DNA of 64,000 nucleotides from positions 558,001 to 622,000 of the forward strand of contig NZ_VSIY01000004.1 of the NCBI RefSeq assembly GCF_008086115.1. Direction: 5' to 3'. A program made the position numbers and the translations under genes. Positions 1-8,999 of this stretch are shown piece after piece (the stretch's first letter is position 1; each line of letters opens with the position of its first letter). This DNA comes from Maritimibacter fusiformis. GTDB lineage: Bacteria > Pseudomonadota > Alphaproteobacteria > Rhodobacterales > Rhodobacteraceae. Under the pieces are notes generated by a model. It had not been told where the DNA came from, ran no database searches, and saw only the letters and a list, made by a program, of their open reading frames with translations.

Positions 1-206
1 ACTCACCTGGAACAACCCTGAGGCGCGTGGTGTATCCGCCCCGGCAACACTGTGCCGCGCCCGGCGTCAACGTCTTTGGATCGTCAACGTAAACAGTCTG
101 TTTCCTCTGTGACCGGCCTGAAATGTGGCAAACCTGTGGCAATGTTCGGGCGAAAACCCGACATCATGCGGGGCTGCCGAGGCAGACGACACACGGAGGA
201 CAGCAG
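1..206. promoter_or_regulatory. Upstream region of the exopolysaccharide sugar transferase with 11-bp direct repeats
   Basis: No gene is supported here. The octamer TGTGGCAA occurs at 124-131 and again at 135-142, exactly 11 bp apart. The reverse-complement form TTGCCACA with the same 11-bp period recurs before the ExoP-like gene near 6511. Direct repeats one helical turn apart are typical of OmpR/PhoB-family response regulator sites, so this may be an operator shared by exopolysaccharide promoters; that assignment is inference. Confidence 0.45.
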
Positions 207-896
207 ATGGCCTATGACGCCGGAACCGAGCGGCCGGGATTTCTGGCCGCGTGGCGCGAGGCTGCGCGCGGCCGCGGCCTGCTTGAGATCCCGCTTGGCA
301 AGTGGCTGTTCGACAAGGCGTTCGCCGCGCTGGCGCTGATGGCGCTGGCACCGACGATGGGGCTGATCGCGCTAATCCTCAAGCTGCGCGATCCGGGGCC
401 GGTGCTGTTCGCCCATACCCGGATCGGCAAGGATGGCAGGCGGTTCAAATGCTACAAGTTCCGCACCATGCGCGCCGACGGCGACGCCCGGCTGGCCTGG
501 GTTTTCGCCATCGACCCGATTGCGCGCGCCGACTGGCAGGCCGCCCAGAAGCTCGAGCGCGACCCGCGCGTGCATCCGTTCGGCGGCTTTCTGCGGCGCA
601 CCAGCCTCGATGAACTGCCGCAATTCTGGAACGTGCTGAAGGGCGACATGTCGATCGTCGGGCCGCGCCCGATCGTCGATGACGAGATCGAGAAATACGG
701 CCGCCATTTCGCCGACTACTGCGCCGTGCGCCCGGGCATCACCGGCGCCTGGCAGGTCGGCGGGCGCACCGATACGGATTACGAGGCGCGCGTCGCGCTG
801 GATGTGGACTACGTCCGCACCGCGCGGTTCCGCGACGACCTCTCGATCGTGTTCAGGACGGTTGGCGTGGTGCTGAAACAACGTGGCGCATATTAG
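207..896 (+). CDS. Exopolysaccharide-initiating sugar transferase (ExoY/WcaJ-like bacterial sugar transferase)
   Basis: This is a 229-residue member of the bacterial sugar transferase family, which moves a sugar-1-phosphate from a UDP-sugar to undecaprenyl phosphate in the inner membrane. One hydrophobic segment lies at about residues 36-60. It is followed by the family motifs KCYKFRTMR (81-89), DELPQFWNVLKGDMSIVGPRP-type core (135-155) and the C-terminal RPGITGAWQVGGR (175-187). The start at 207 was chosen because GGAGGA lies just before it; an in-frame ATG at 123 has no comparable site. The length suits ExoY-type proteins rather than the longer WbaP type. It heads a two-gene unit with the following glycosyltransferase. 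Confidence 0.9.
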   Translation: MAYDAGTERPGFLAAWREAARGRGLLEIPLGKWLFDKAFAALALMALAPTMGLIALILKLRDPGPVLFAHTRIGKDGRRFKCYKFRTMRADGDARLAWVFAIDPIARADWQAAQKLERDPRVHPFGGFLRRTSLDELPQFWNVLKGDMSIVGPRPIVDDEIEKYGRHFADYCAVRPGITGAWQVGGRTDTDYEARVALDVDYVRTARFRDDLSIVFRTVGVVLKQRGAY

Positions 897-908
897 GTTG
901 ATCATTGC

Positions 909-1955
909 ATGCACGACCCCAACAGGCACCCTGATTTGCAGGACAAGCTGAACCGATTGCGCCGGCAAAGCTTTGCCCGGCCCGCCGCCGAGGCCGAGAT
1001 TTCGCTGCCGAGGCCCGCGTCGCGCGACACGCCCAAACGCGCGCCGGGCCGCAGGTTGGTGAATGCCCGCCCGCGCATGGTGGTGGCGATCGCCTCGGCC
1101 AACCGCCCCGGCATCCTGCCCGAGACGGTGCGCAGCATCGCCCAGCAGGACCGGCGGCCCGATCTGCTGATCCTCAGCCTCGCCGCGCTCGACGACATCG
1201 GCGACCTGGCGCCCGAGCACCTGCCGTTCCCGGTCGAGATCGTGGTCGGGCAAAAGGGCGCCACGCGCCAGCGCAACGGCGCGCTCGACCTGCTTCGGCC
1301 CAACGATATCGTGTTGTTTCTGGACGATGATTTCCTGATGGCGCCGGATTACCTCAGCCGCACGCTCGAGGTGTTCGGGGCCGACCCCGAGGTGGTGATG
1401 GCCACCGGCACGGTGCTTGCGGACGGGATCGGCGGGCCGGGCTTCGACCACGCCCGCGGCGCGCGGATGCTGGAACGCCTGAACGGCACCCCGGCGCGCG
1501 ACCGGGTGGTGCCGACCTATGCCGCCTATGGCTGCAACATGGCGTTCCGCGCCAGTGTGGTGCTGGAACGGAACATCAGCTTCGACGAGGCGCTGCCGCT
1601 CTACAGCTGGCTTGAGGATGTCGATTTCTCGCGCCGGCTGGCGCCGTTCGGCAAGCTGGTCAAGTCGGGCCGGATGCGCGGCGTTCACCTGGGCACCAAG
1701 ACCGGGCGCACGCCGGGGGTTTTCCTGGGCTATTCGCAGATCGCCAACCCGGTCTACCTGCTGAAAAAGGGCTCGATCAGCCGCCGCCATGCCTATGAGA
1801 TGATGGCGCGCAACAGCGCGGCCAACCTGGTGCGGTCGCTCAACCCGCCGCGTTGGGCGGATTATCGCGGGCGGCTCAGGGGGAACCTGCTGGCGCTGCG
1901 TGATCTTCTGCGCGGCCGCGTTTCGCCCGAACGGATTCTCGAGCTTACGCCCTGA
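909..1955 (+). CDS. Family 2 glycosyltransferase (GT-A fold)
   Basis: This 348-residue protein is probably a cytoplasmic transferase that elongates the lipid-linked exopolysaccharide repeat unit. A GT-A nucleotide-binding start (VVAIASANRP) lies near residue 58. The metal-binding acidic cluster LDDDF is at 138-142, and an acceptor-side WLEDVDFS motif occurs in the second half. About 50 N-terminal residues precede the catalytic fold. It starts 12 bp after the sugar transferase and its end overlaps the convergent glycosyltransferase gene by 11 bp. The donor and acceptor sugars cannot be read from the sequence. Confidence 0.85.
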   Translation: MHDPNRHPDLQDKLNRLRRQSFARPAAEAEISLPRPASRDTPKRAPGRRLVNARPRMVVAIASANRPGILPETVRSIAQQDRRPDLLILSLAALDDIGDLAPEHLPFPVEIVVGQKGATRQRNGALDLLRPNDIVLFLDDDFLMAPDYLSRTLEVFGADPEVVMATGTVLADGIGGPGFDHARGARMLERLNGTPARDRVVPTYAAYGCNMAFRASVVLERNISFDEALPLYSWLEDVDFSRRLAPFGKLVKSGRMRGVHLGTKTGRTPGVFLGYSQIANPVYLLKKGSISRRHAYEMMARNSAANLVRSLNPPRWADYRGRLRGNLLALRDLLRGRVSPERILELTP

Positions 1956-3180
1956 CCCCGGCGCGCACGCGGGCGTATTGCGCCTCGAGCGCGTCGATCC
2001 AGCCGTCGGGGCTGTGGCCTAGTGCGACCTCGCCGGAAAAGCCGCGCTCGCTCATGGCGCGGACCTCGTCATCGGGCAGGGAGGTGATGCGTTCAAGCGC
2101 CGCCTCGAGGCTGCCGGGGCTGAGAATGTCGAAGCTGAGGCCAAGCCCGGCCTCGACCACTTCGCCCGCCATCAGGGCGGTATCGGAAACCAGAACCGGC
2201 AACCCGCTGGCCGCCGCCTCGGCGATCACCAGCGCGAACGGCTCGGGGTGACGCGAGGGCATCACCAGCGCCCGTGCGTCCGCCACATGCGCGCCGATCT
2301 GGCCGCTGTCGACCCAGCCGGTGATGCGCATCCGGGGGTAGCGCGCGGCCAGTTCCGCGCGCATCGCCCCGTCGCCCACCAGCGTCAACGCGACGCCGGC
2401 ATGCGCCGCTGCCGCCGCCAGTTCACCGACACCCTTGTCCGCCTCCAGCCGCCCGACATAGACCACGCCGCGGTTGGCCTCGGCCTCGATCCGGCGGGTG
2501 GTGTAGGGCTGCACCGGGTTGCGCAGGGTGGTCATGCCGGCCTCGCAGAACCCGGCCCGCGCCAGGCGCGGCTTCATCGCCGGGTGCAGCACCAGGATGC
2601 CGGCCCAGGCCTCGAACGGAGCCATAGCCCGCCACAGCGCCTTTTGCCGCGCCACCCGCCAGAGCTTGTGCAGGAAGCTGCGCTTGTCGCAATTGGTGAC
2701 GATGCAGGAGGCCGACAGCGGCACGCGGGTGCAGACCTCGTCGCGGCGGTAGTCCATGAACACGCCGTTGGGGCAGGCCAGGAACATGTCATGGGCATGG
2801 ATCAGCGTGCGCTCGGCGACCGGGGCCAGCGCGGCAAATACCGCCGGAGACAGGATCTGCGACCAGGCGTGGACGTGATAGACGGTGCCGGGCGTGTCGC
2901 GCCGGGCCACGAAATCGGCGATCATGCGATGGGCGGCGGCGTTGTGGATGCCGCTGATCGCGGCGCGCCCGCGCGGGGTTTCCAGAAGCGCCCGCTCGCC
3001 CAGCGCCACCACCTCGACGCCGAGGCGGGCAAGCTCGGGGCTGTCGCCGGCATCGCCGGTCAGCCAGATCACCTCGTGCCCGCGCGCGACAAGGTCGCGT
3101 GCCGCCGTCAGGGCCAGCACCGTGGCCCCGCCGCGCGCCCGGCTCTCGTCGTTCACGATGACTATCCGGCTGTCGGTCAT
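1945..3180 (-). CDS. Family 4 glycosyltransferase (GT-B fold)
   Basis: This 411-residue retaining glycosyltransferase resembles those that build exopolysaccharide repeat units. The N-terminal Rossmann domain begins with RIVIVNDESRARGGA. The C-terminal domain has the donor-site sequence VVYVGRLEADKGV and the E-x7-E pair in PFALVIAEAAASGLP. The start at 3180 gives a normal GT4 N-terminus; the frame is open 28 codons further upstream, but those codons look unlike a protein start. It lies downstream of the glycoside hydrolase gene on the same strand with a gap of about 156 bp. Confidence 0.85.
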   Translation of the reverse strand: MTDSRIVIVNDESRARGGATVLALTAARDLVARGHEVIWLTGDAGDSPELARLGVEVVALGERALLETPRGRAAISGIHNAAAHRMIADFVARRDTPGTVYHVHAWSQILSPAVFAALAPVAERTLIHAHDMFLACPNGVFMDYRRDEVCTRVPLSASCIVTNCDKRSFLHKLWRVARQKALWRAMAPFEAWAGILVLHPAMKPRLARAGFCEAGMTTLRNPVQPYTTRRIEAEANRGVVYVGRLEADKGVGELAAAAAHAGVALTLVGDGAMRAELAARYPRMRITGWVDSGQIGAHVADARALVMPSRHPEPFALVIAEAAASGLPVLVSDTALMAGEVVEAGLGLSFDILSPGSLEAALERITSLPDDEVRAMSERGFSGEVALGHSPDGWIDALEAQYARVRAGVRA

Positions 3181-3336
3181 GGGTTCGGGTCCGTCAAAGA
3201 CTGTCGCGCGGCAAGGTTGGATCTGGACTGTTCGCCGGAGTGAATTGCCCCGAGTTTGCGGCATTTTTCCGGCAAGATCGACAGTGGATTGTGGAAATCG
3301 TGCAAGTCGCGGCTCGATCAGGGCATTCGGTGGCGG

Positions 3337-4992
3337 TCATGGCGCGCGCCGAAGGGTGAAGCGGTAAAGCGCGTCGTCACCGTCCGGTGTCGCGCCGGGG
3401 CCGGTGATGATGTCGAGCCTGTCGCCCGCCTCGAGCGCCACGCCGTCGAGCACCAGCACCTCGCGCCCGGTGACATGACGCGCGGCCAGTTCCGCGCCGT
3501 TCACCTCGACCGACAGGCGCACACCGTCGCGGCTGCCTGCGGCCGGGTCGAGCATGGCGTCGAGGCTGACCCGCATCGCCTCGGGCGCGGTGAAGCGGTG
3601 GACGATCTCGGCCGGGCCAACGGCGTGCATCGAGGGCATCAGGAAGGTGGCGTCCATGCGCAGCATCCCGTCGCCCGCGGTGCCGAGGTAGGGCGTCCAG
3701 GGCACGCCGCCCGTCTCTTGCCCGGGGCCGAGGGTGAAGGGGATCACTTCGCCACCGGCGCGCGCGAACCGCTGGAAGCTGTCGCCGTGCTGGCCGGGAT
3801 AGGCGAACTGGTCGAACGTGTCGGCGATGACGGTCTGCGGACCAAGGCGCACGGTCTCGCCCAGCCGCACATCCGGCCCCTCGGAGGTGATCACAAGCGG
3901 CACCTCGCGTGACAGGCGCGGGGCGGCGACGGGCTGGCCGGTAGGGTCGCGCGCGCTCAGCGCCGGGTCGGTCAGCGTGACGGCGCGCGGCGCGCCCCAG
4001 ATCACCAGCGCGCGGGGGCCGAACTGGCAGGCATAGGTGAAAGGATCGGGCGCGGCATCCTGGGCCGGCAGGCCGGTAAGTCCTTGAAGAAGCTGAAAGG
4101 TTCGGCCCACATCGGTAACGCCGCCCGCGGGCGTGACAAGCGGCGCCATGCCGTCGCCGCGCGGGTTGAGCGGATACCAGACCGCCCGCGTCACCCCCGC
4201 CAGCGCCATCTGGCAATGGTATTTCACCAGGTAGGCGGGGGCCTCGTCCGGGTCCGGGGTGCCGAACTCGGTGACCTCCAGCGCCATCGCCTCATACCCC
4301 GGGATCTCACGCAGAAGGGCGACCTGGCGGCGGAACTGCTCGGGCGGGGTGGTGTAGGGGTGCAGCGCAAGGCTGTCCACATGGGCGGGCGCGCCCGCGT
4401 CGGACAGCGCCGCGAACCACGCCAGCGGCATCGCCAGCGCCGCGCCGCCGATGATGCGCAGATCGGGGTTTGCGGCCTTCACCGCCTCATGGGTGGCGGC
4501 CAGAAGCGTGGTGTAGAGGCGCGCGCGCCCGGCCAGCCCGGCCTCGCGCATCGGGCCGGAGGTGAAGTCGTCGGAGTTCATCTCGTTGCCGACCTCGACC
4601 GAGGTGATGGCCGGGAACCGGGCGGCCAGACGCGCGGCATAGCGGGCGAAGGCGGCGACCGCGTCGGGCGAGGTCGGCGTCACGCCGCCGTCGATATCCG
4701 GGTGGCCGTTGTTGACGATCACCGATAGCGCGATGCCGCGCGCGGGCAAAAGCGCCGGGTAGCGGTTGATCGGCCAGTCAAAACGGTCCTGCCCGTCGCG
4801 CGTGACGTGTTTCCAGAACACCTCGTCGCGCAGATCGGTGACGCCAAGCGCCACCGCCGCGTCAAGCAGGTCCGGCGCCCAAGTCTGGCCAAAGCTCGAC
4901 GCGGCGGCAAGTCGGGGCGCGCGCAGGTCTTCGGCGGCGGCCGCGGTGGCCAGCACGAGGCCGGCAAGCGAAAGAAGGCGGGACACGATCAT
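3337..4992 (-). CDS. Secreted clan GH-A glycoside hydrolase-like protein (GH39/GH5-like)
   Basis: This 551-residue protein has a cleavable-looking signal peptide (about residues 1-21, ending TAAAAEDL). A TIM-barrel glycosidase domain follows. VEVGNEMN carries the expected acid/base glutamate and LEVTEFGTP the expected nucleophile glutamate of clan GH-A. The last 200 or so residues look like a beta-rich accessory domain. It is probably exported to trim, process or release the polysaccharide made by the surrounding genes. The frame is open far upstream (to 6393), but only the ATG at 4992 precedes a signal peptide. The substrate is unknown. Confidence 0.75.
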   Translation of the reverse strand: MIVSRLLSLAGLVLATAAAAEDLRAPRLAAASSFGQTWAPDLLDAAVALGVTDLRDEVFWKHVTRDGQDRFDWPINRYPALLPARGIALSVIVNNGHPDIDGGVTPTSPDAVAAFARYAARLAARFPAITSVEVGNEMNSDDFTSGPMREAGLAGRARLYTTLLAATHEAVKAANPDLRIIGGAALAMPLAWFAALSDAGAPAHVDSLALHPYTTPPEQFRRQVALLREIPGYEAMALEVTEFGTPDPDEAPAYLVKYHCQMALAGVTRAVWYPLNPRGDGMAPLVTPAGGVTDVGRTFQLLQGLTGLPAQDAAPDPFTYACQFGPRALVIWGAPRAVTLTDPALSARDPTGQPVAAPRLSREVPLVITSEGPDVRLGETVRLGPQTVIADTFDQFAYPGQHGDSFQRFARAGGEVIPFTLGPGQETGGVPWTPYLGTAGDGMLRMDATFLMPSMHAVGPAEIVHRFTAPEAMRVSLDAMLDPAAGSRDGVRLSVEVNGAELAARHVTGREVLVLDGVALEAGDRLDIITGPGATPDGDDALYRFTLRRAP

Positions 4993-5097
4993 CCGTCCGA
5001 CCCTGCCCCAGCGGCGTGCGCCCGGCAAGCGGCCTTCACAGGCGCGCGCGATTGGTGCAGGTAGGGGCGGACCCGACACCAGAGGCCCGCGCCCGGC
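4993..5097. promoter_or_regulatory. Divergent promoter region between hydrolase and polymerase genes
   Basis: This 105-bp gap separates the divergent glycoside hydrolase and polymerase-like genes, so it should hold promoters in both directions. I see no convincing -35/-10 boxes and no copy of the 11-bp repeat found elsewhere in the locus. Confidence 0.4.
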
Positions 5098-6483
5098 ATG
5101 GAATTCGTCCCTTCGAGCCTTCTTGCACTTGCCGCCATCGTGGCGCTGGCAACGCTCGGCCCGCGCCGGGGGGCCTGGGCGTTCTTCGCGCTGCTTCCGT
5201 TCGGCGCGGCGGCGGCCTTCAACCTGCCGGCGCTTGGCGGGGCGACCATCGGGGTGGCGGACCTGGCGGCGGTGGTGGTGTTCGGGCTGGTCCTTTTGCG
5301 GCGCGGCGCGGGGGCCAGCGTGATCGGCACGCTCAGGCCGTGGCAGCCGGGGTTCCTGTTGACGCTGGTGATGATCGTGGCCGCGTTCTCGGCGATCTTC
5401 CTGCCGCGCATCTTTGCCGGCGAGACCGAGGTGTTCGGCATCGCGCGCACCGCCCAGGGCACCGGCATCGTGCGCTATCCGCTCGGCCCCTCGACCGGCA
5501 ACATCACGCAGCTTTTCAGGCTGGGGCTGGATTTCTGCGTCTTTGTCGGGCTGGCGACCGCGTTCCGGCGGGTGTCGGACACCGGCCCGGCGCTGACCGC
5601 GCTGATCGTGGCGACGCTGGTGCATGTCGCGCTGGGCTGGATCGACGTGGCCACCTTCGCGACCGGCACCGCGCAGATCCTCGACCCGATCCGCACCGCG
5701 AACTACTCGATGCACATCACCGACACGATGGCCGGGATCAAGCGCATGGTCGGCGGCTTTCCCGAAGCGTCGAGCTTTGGCTACTTCTCGCTCGGGCTGT
5801 TCGGGTTCTGGCTGCAATACTGGATCTCGACGCCGGGCTCGCGCGCCGCGCCGTGGATGCTGGTGCTGTCCACCGTTGCGGTGCTGCGCTCGACCTCGTC
5901 GGCGGCCTACCTGGCGCTGGCGGTGTTCGTGGTGGTGTTCGCGCTCTACACGGTGTTTCGCAACCTGCGCCCCGAGGCCGAACGCCGGTCGGTGGTGCTG
6001 ACGGCGGGGGGCGCGATGCTGCTTATGGCCACGCTGGTTGCGGCGGTGGCGAGTTACCAGCTGGTCGAGCCCGTGACCACCTTCCTCGACCGGGCGCTGT
6101 TTCAGAAACTCGCGACCGATAGCGGCGTCGAGCGGCTGAGCTGGAACACCCAGGCGCTGATCAATTTCCGCGACACCTGGGGGCTTGGGGCGGGGCTGGG
6201 GGCGGTGCGTGCCTCGAACTGGGTGATCGCCTGTCTGGGCAGCATCGGCGTGGTGGGAACCGGGCTGTTCATCGCGTTCCTCGCCTCGGTCGCGGCGGCG
6301 CCGTCGGGGCCGCGCCACGATCCGCGCGCCGGGGTGATCCGGGGGCTGAAGGCGGGGTGCCTGGCGATGATGTCGGCGGCGATCCTGACCCATTCGACCC
6401 CCGATCTGGGCCTGTTCTTCTTCGCGCTCGCGGGTGTCGCGACCGGGCTTTCTCGCGCTCTGGTTTTAGAATCGGTTAACTGA
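5098..6483 (+). CDS. O-antigen ligase/polymerase-like integral membrane protein
   Basis: This 461-residue, very hydrophobic protein has about ten to twelve predicted membrane segments and a larger non-membrane loop around residues 130-220. That layout is typical of the Wzy/WaaL/ExoQ superfamily. In an exopolysaccharide locus beside a flippase and an ExoP-like regulator, the likely role is polymerisation of lipid-linked repeat units at the periplasmic face. Sequence identity in this superfamily is low, so the call rests on topology and neighbourhood. Confidence 0.7.
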   Translation: MEFVPSSLLALAAIVALATLGPRRGAWAFFALLPFGAAAAFNLPALGGATIGVADLAAVVVFGLVLLRRGAGASVIGTLRPWQPGFLLTLVMIVAAFSAIFLPRIFAGETEVFGIARTAQGTGIVRYPLGPSTGNITQLFRLGLDFCVFVGLATAFRRVSDTGPALTALIVATLVHVALGWIDVATFATGTAQILDPIRTANYSMHITDTMAGIKRMVGGFPEASSFGYFSLGLFGFWLQYWISTPGSRAAPWMLVLSTVAVLRSTSSAAYLALAVFVVVFALYTVFRNLRPEAERRSVVLTAGGAMLLMATLVAAVASYQLVEPVTTFLDRALFQKLATDSGVERLSWNTQALINFRDTWGLGAGLGAVRASNWVIACLGSIGVVGTGLFIAFLASVAAAPSGPRHDPRAGVIRGLKAGCLAMMSAAILTHSTPDLGLFFFALAGVATGLSRALVLESVN

Positions 6484-6881
6484 CTCGCCTGCCACTGCAG
6501 GGCCACGACCTTGCCACAATGTTGCCGGGTTTGGGCCAGTCCGCCCGCCTGTTTCGCATTGTTGCCAGCCCGGCGCCACAATCCTGCCCAATTCCGCCAA
6601 ACCCTTGACTTGCCAACAGATCGGGGCGGAGATGCCCGTGGGGGACGACTGTTTTTCGCCCGAAGGGGGGCGATGTGTGGGTTTGTAAGGTGGCAGGGGC
6701 GTCGGCCTGAAAGGCCGGCGTTGACGAGCGAGGGGAGTGGCCCGGGCGCGATGAGTGGCGCGCCCGGACCCATCCATGACCCAAGCCAGCCAGGGCGGGG
6801 CCGATCGTGCCCTTGCGCCTTCTCTGCCGGTGTCCGGTCCCGTTGCATCCCTCCCATTGTTTCGGGCACGAGGAGTAGGGT
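6484..6881. promoter_or_regulatory. 398-bp intergenic region upstream of the ExoP-like gene with repeated TTGCC motifs
   Basis: No gene is supported. TTGCC occurs at 6511-6515 and 6522-6526 as part of TTGCCACAATGTTGCC (11-bp period). A related copy, GCGCCACAATCCTGCC, ends at 6588 with the same period, and ATTGTTGCC lies at 6559-6567. The reverse complement of the first copy matches the repeat before the sugar transferase at 124-142. A GC-rich inverted repeat lies near 6697-6720. These look like regulator sites for the ExoP-like gene; the regulator is unknown. Confidence 0.5.
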
Positions 6882-8999
6882 TTGACAACGCTCGACGTTC
6901 AATCGCCGATGACGAAACGCGCCACGGCGCGGCTGGAAGATGCCGACCGGGTCGATGTGCGCGGTCTGCTCGGCGCGCTGGCCGGGCGGCACCTGTTCAT
7001 CGGCGCGATTGCCATCGGCACCGCGGCGCTGCTCTACGTCGTCACCGGGCTTCTGCCCTCGACCTGGTCGGCGGATGCCAAGGTGATGCTGGATGCGCGC
7101 CACGTCTCGGTGGTGCCGTCCGAAGAGGTGATGCAGAGCCTCGATCTGTCCGAGCCGGTGATCCTGTCGGAAATGGCGGTGATGCGTTCGAACATCCTGA
7201 TCGGCAACCTGATCGACAAGATCGGGGTCGAGCTGCTGGAAACCGCGCTGTTCGACGGGCCGCGGCCCGAGGACACGATGGAAAGCCGGATGTCGAGCCT
7301 GACCTGGGCGATCCGGCGCGACCTGAACGTGCGCCGCGAGGGCGAGAGCTATGTCGTGGCGATCGACTTCAAGGGCCGCGACCCCGGGCTGGTCGCCGCC
7401 ATCGCCAACGGCATCGCCGACACCTACCTCGAGATGCAGCTTGCCAACCGGCGAGAAAGCGTGCGCCAGGCGACGACCTGGATCGAGGAACAGGTCGAGG
7501 ATGCGCGCATCGCGGTCGAGCGCGCCGAGGCGGCGGTCGCGGCCTACAAGACCGAGCGTCTGGCGCGCGACGGCGGCAGCGTCGAGACCGCCAACCAGCA
7601 GCTTGCCAACCTGACCGGCCAGCTTGTCACCGCGCGCGCCGAGCGGGTGGCGGCGGAGGCCGAGTTCGACCAGCTCAAGACGATCCTGGTCGAACAGGGT
7701 GCGGCCGGGCTGGCCAAGGCGGTGACCTCGCCGGTGCTGGAGCGACTGGCGCAGGACCGTCTGGACCTGCAGCGCGAGGACGGCGAATGGGCCGGCTCGT
7801 TCGGCACCGAACACCCTCAGCGCCAGCGCATCCGGGGCGAGATCGAGCGGGTCGAGGCGCAGTTGGCGACCGAGGCGCAGCGGGTGATCGACCTGCGGCG
7901 CAACGCGGTCGACGTGGCGCGGCTGCGCGAGGCGTCGATGGTCGAGGGCATCCATGAACTTGAGAACCGGATCGCCGGCATTTCTGAAAACTCGCTGGGC
8001 CTGCGACAGCTCGAACGCGAAGCCTCGGCGGCGCGGCAGAACTACGAGACCCTGCTGGCCCGGTTCTCGGCGGCCAGCGGGCAGGACCGGCTGCAACGCC
8101 CCGACGCGCGCATCATCGAGCGCGCGACCTACCCCGAAGTGCCCTCGGCGCCGCGCCCAAAGCTGATGGCGGCATTCGGGCTGATGCTGGGCGGCACTGT
8201 CGGTATCGGGCTGGCGCTGTTCTTCGAGATGACCCGCACCACGTTCCGCACGCGGCGCGAGATCGAGGCCGAAACCGGCGTCAAGGTGCTGGCGACCCTG
8301 CCGAAAGTCGTGGGCAGCAACCTGCAGGAGGTCATCGCCGGGCTGCGCTGGAACCCCAACAGCATGTTCGGGGAACGCATCCGGCAGTTGCGCACCTTCC
8401 TCTTGATGCAGGGGCGGGGCGGCGGCAATCGCGTGATCCTCGTCACCTCGTCCTATCCCGACGAAGGCAAGTCGATGACCGCGATGGCGCTGGCAGAAAT
8501 GGCGGCGCTGGCCGGCAAATCGGTGCTTCTGGTCGATGCCGATCTGCGCCGGTCGCGGCTGGCACGGGATTTCGGCTGGGCGCCGGAATACGACCTGGCC
8601 GATTTCATCCTCGAACGTGCCGACCTGGCCGAGTCGATCATGACCGACGAGGACCTGGGCATCAACGTGCTGGCCGCCGCGCACCCTTGCCCCGAGGCGG
8701 CTGACGACCTCGCGACCGACTGGCTCGCCCCGATGATGGACGAGTTGAAGCGGGTCTATGACGTGGTGATCGTCGACTCGCCGCCGCTTCTGAAGGTGTC
8801 GGACGGGCTGGTGCTGGCGCAGGTCGCGGACAGCATCGTCTACGTGGTGCGCTGGGACGCGACGCCGCGCGCCGCGGTGGCCGAAGGCCTCGACGCGCTG
8901 GCCGGGGTGGGCCGGGGCGTCACCGGGATCGTGCTCAACCAGGTCGACCCGAAAACCGCCGAGAAAGCTTATGGAGAAGGTTATGCAGCACATGCTTGA
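6882..8999 (+). CDS. Exopolysaccharide chain-length determinant with C-terminal tyrosine-kinase domain (ExoP/Wzc-like)
   Basis: This 705-residue inner-membrane protein has a Wzz-type domain. Membrane segments lie at about 42-62 and 428-448, with a long coiled-coil periplasmic region between them. A cytoplasmic BY-kinase domain follows. Its Walker A sequence is SSYPDEGKSMTA (near 524), Walker A' is LLVDADLRRS (near 550) and Walker B is VIVDSPPLL (near 630). The tail AYGEGY has only two tyrosines, fewer than typical Wzc clusters. The start is TTG, preceded by GAGGAG at a normal distance; an ATG nine codons later is the alternative. It should control polymer length and export. Confidence 0.88.
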   Translation: MTTLDVQSPMTKRATARLEDADRVDVRGLLGALAGRHLFIGAIAIGTAALLYVVTGLLPSTWSADAKVMLDARHVSVVPSEEVMQSLDLSEPVILSEMAVMRSNILIGNLIDKIGVELLETALFDGPRPEDTMESRMSSLTWAIRRDLNVRREGESYVVAIDFKGRDPGLVAAIANGIADTYLEMQLANRRESVRQATTWIEEQVEDARIAVERAEAAVAAYKTERLARDGGSVETANQQLANLTGQLVTARAERVAAEAEFDQLKTILVEQGAAGLAKAVTSPVLERLAQDRLDLQREDGEWAGSFGTEHPQRQRIRGEIERVEAQLATEAQRVIDLRRNAVDVARLREASMVEGIHELENRIAGISENSLGLRQLEREASAARQNYETLLARFSAASGQDRLQRPDARIIERATYPEVPSAPRPKLMAAFGLMLGGTVGIGLALFFEMTRTTFRTRREIEAETGVKVLATLPKVVGSNLQEVIAGLRWNPNSMFGERIRQLRTFLLMQGRGGGNRVILVTSSYPDEGKSMTAMALAEMAALAGKSVLLVDADLRRSRLARDFGWAPEYDLADFILERADLAESIMTDEDLGINVLAAAHPCPEAADDLATDWLAPMMDELKRVYDVVIVDSPPLLKVSDGLVLAQVADSIVYVVRWDATPRAAVAEGLDALAGVGRGVTGIVLNQVDPKTAEKAYGEGYAAHA

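Noticed and set aside
372..1790. 472-codon minus-strand frame
   Set aside because: Shadow of the sugar transferase and GT2 genes on the plus strand.
4993..6393. Extension of the glycoside hydrolase frame to 6393
   Set aside because: The extension is Arg/His-rich and antisense to the polymerase-like gene; the signal peptide sits at the ATG at 4992.
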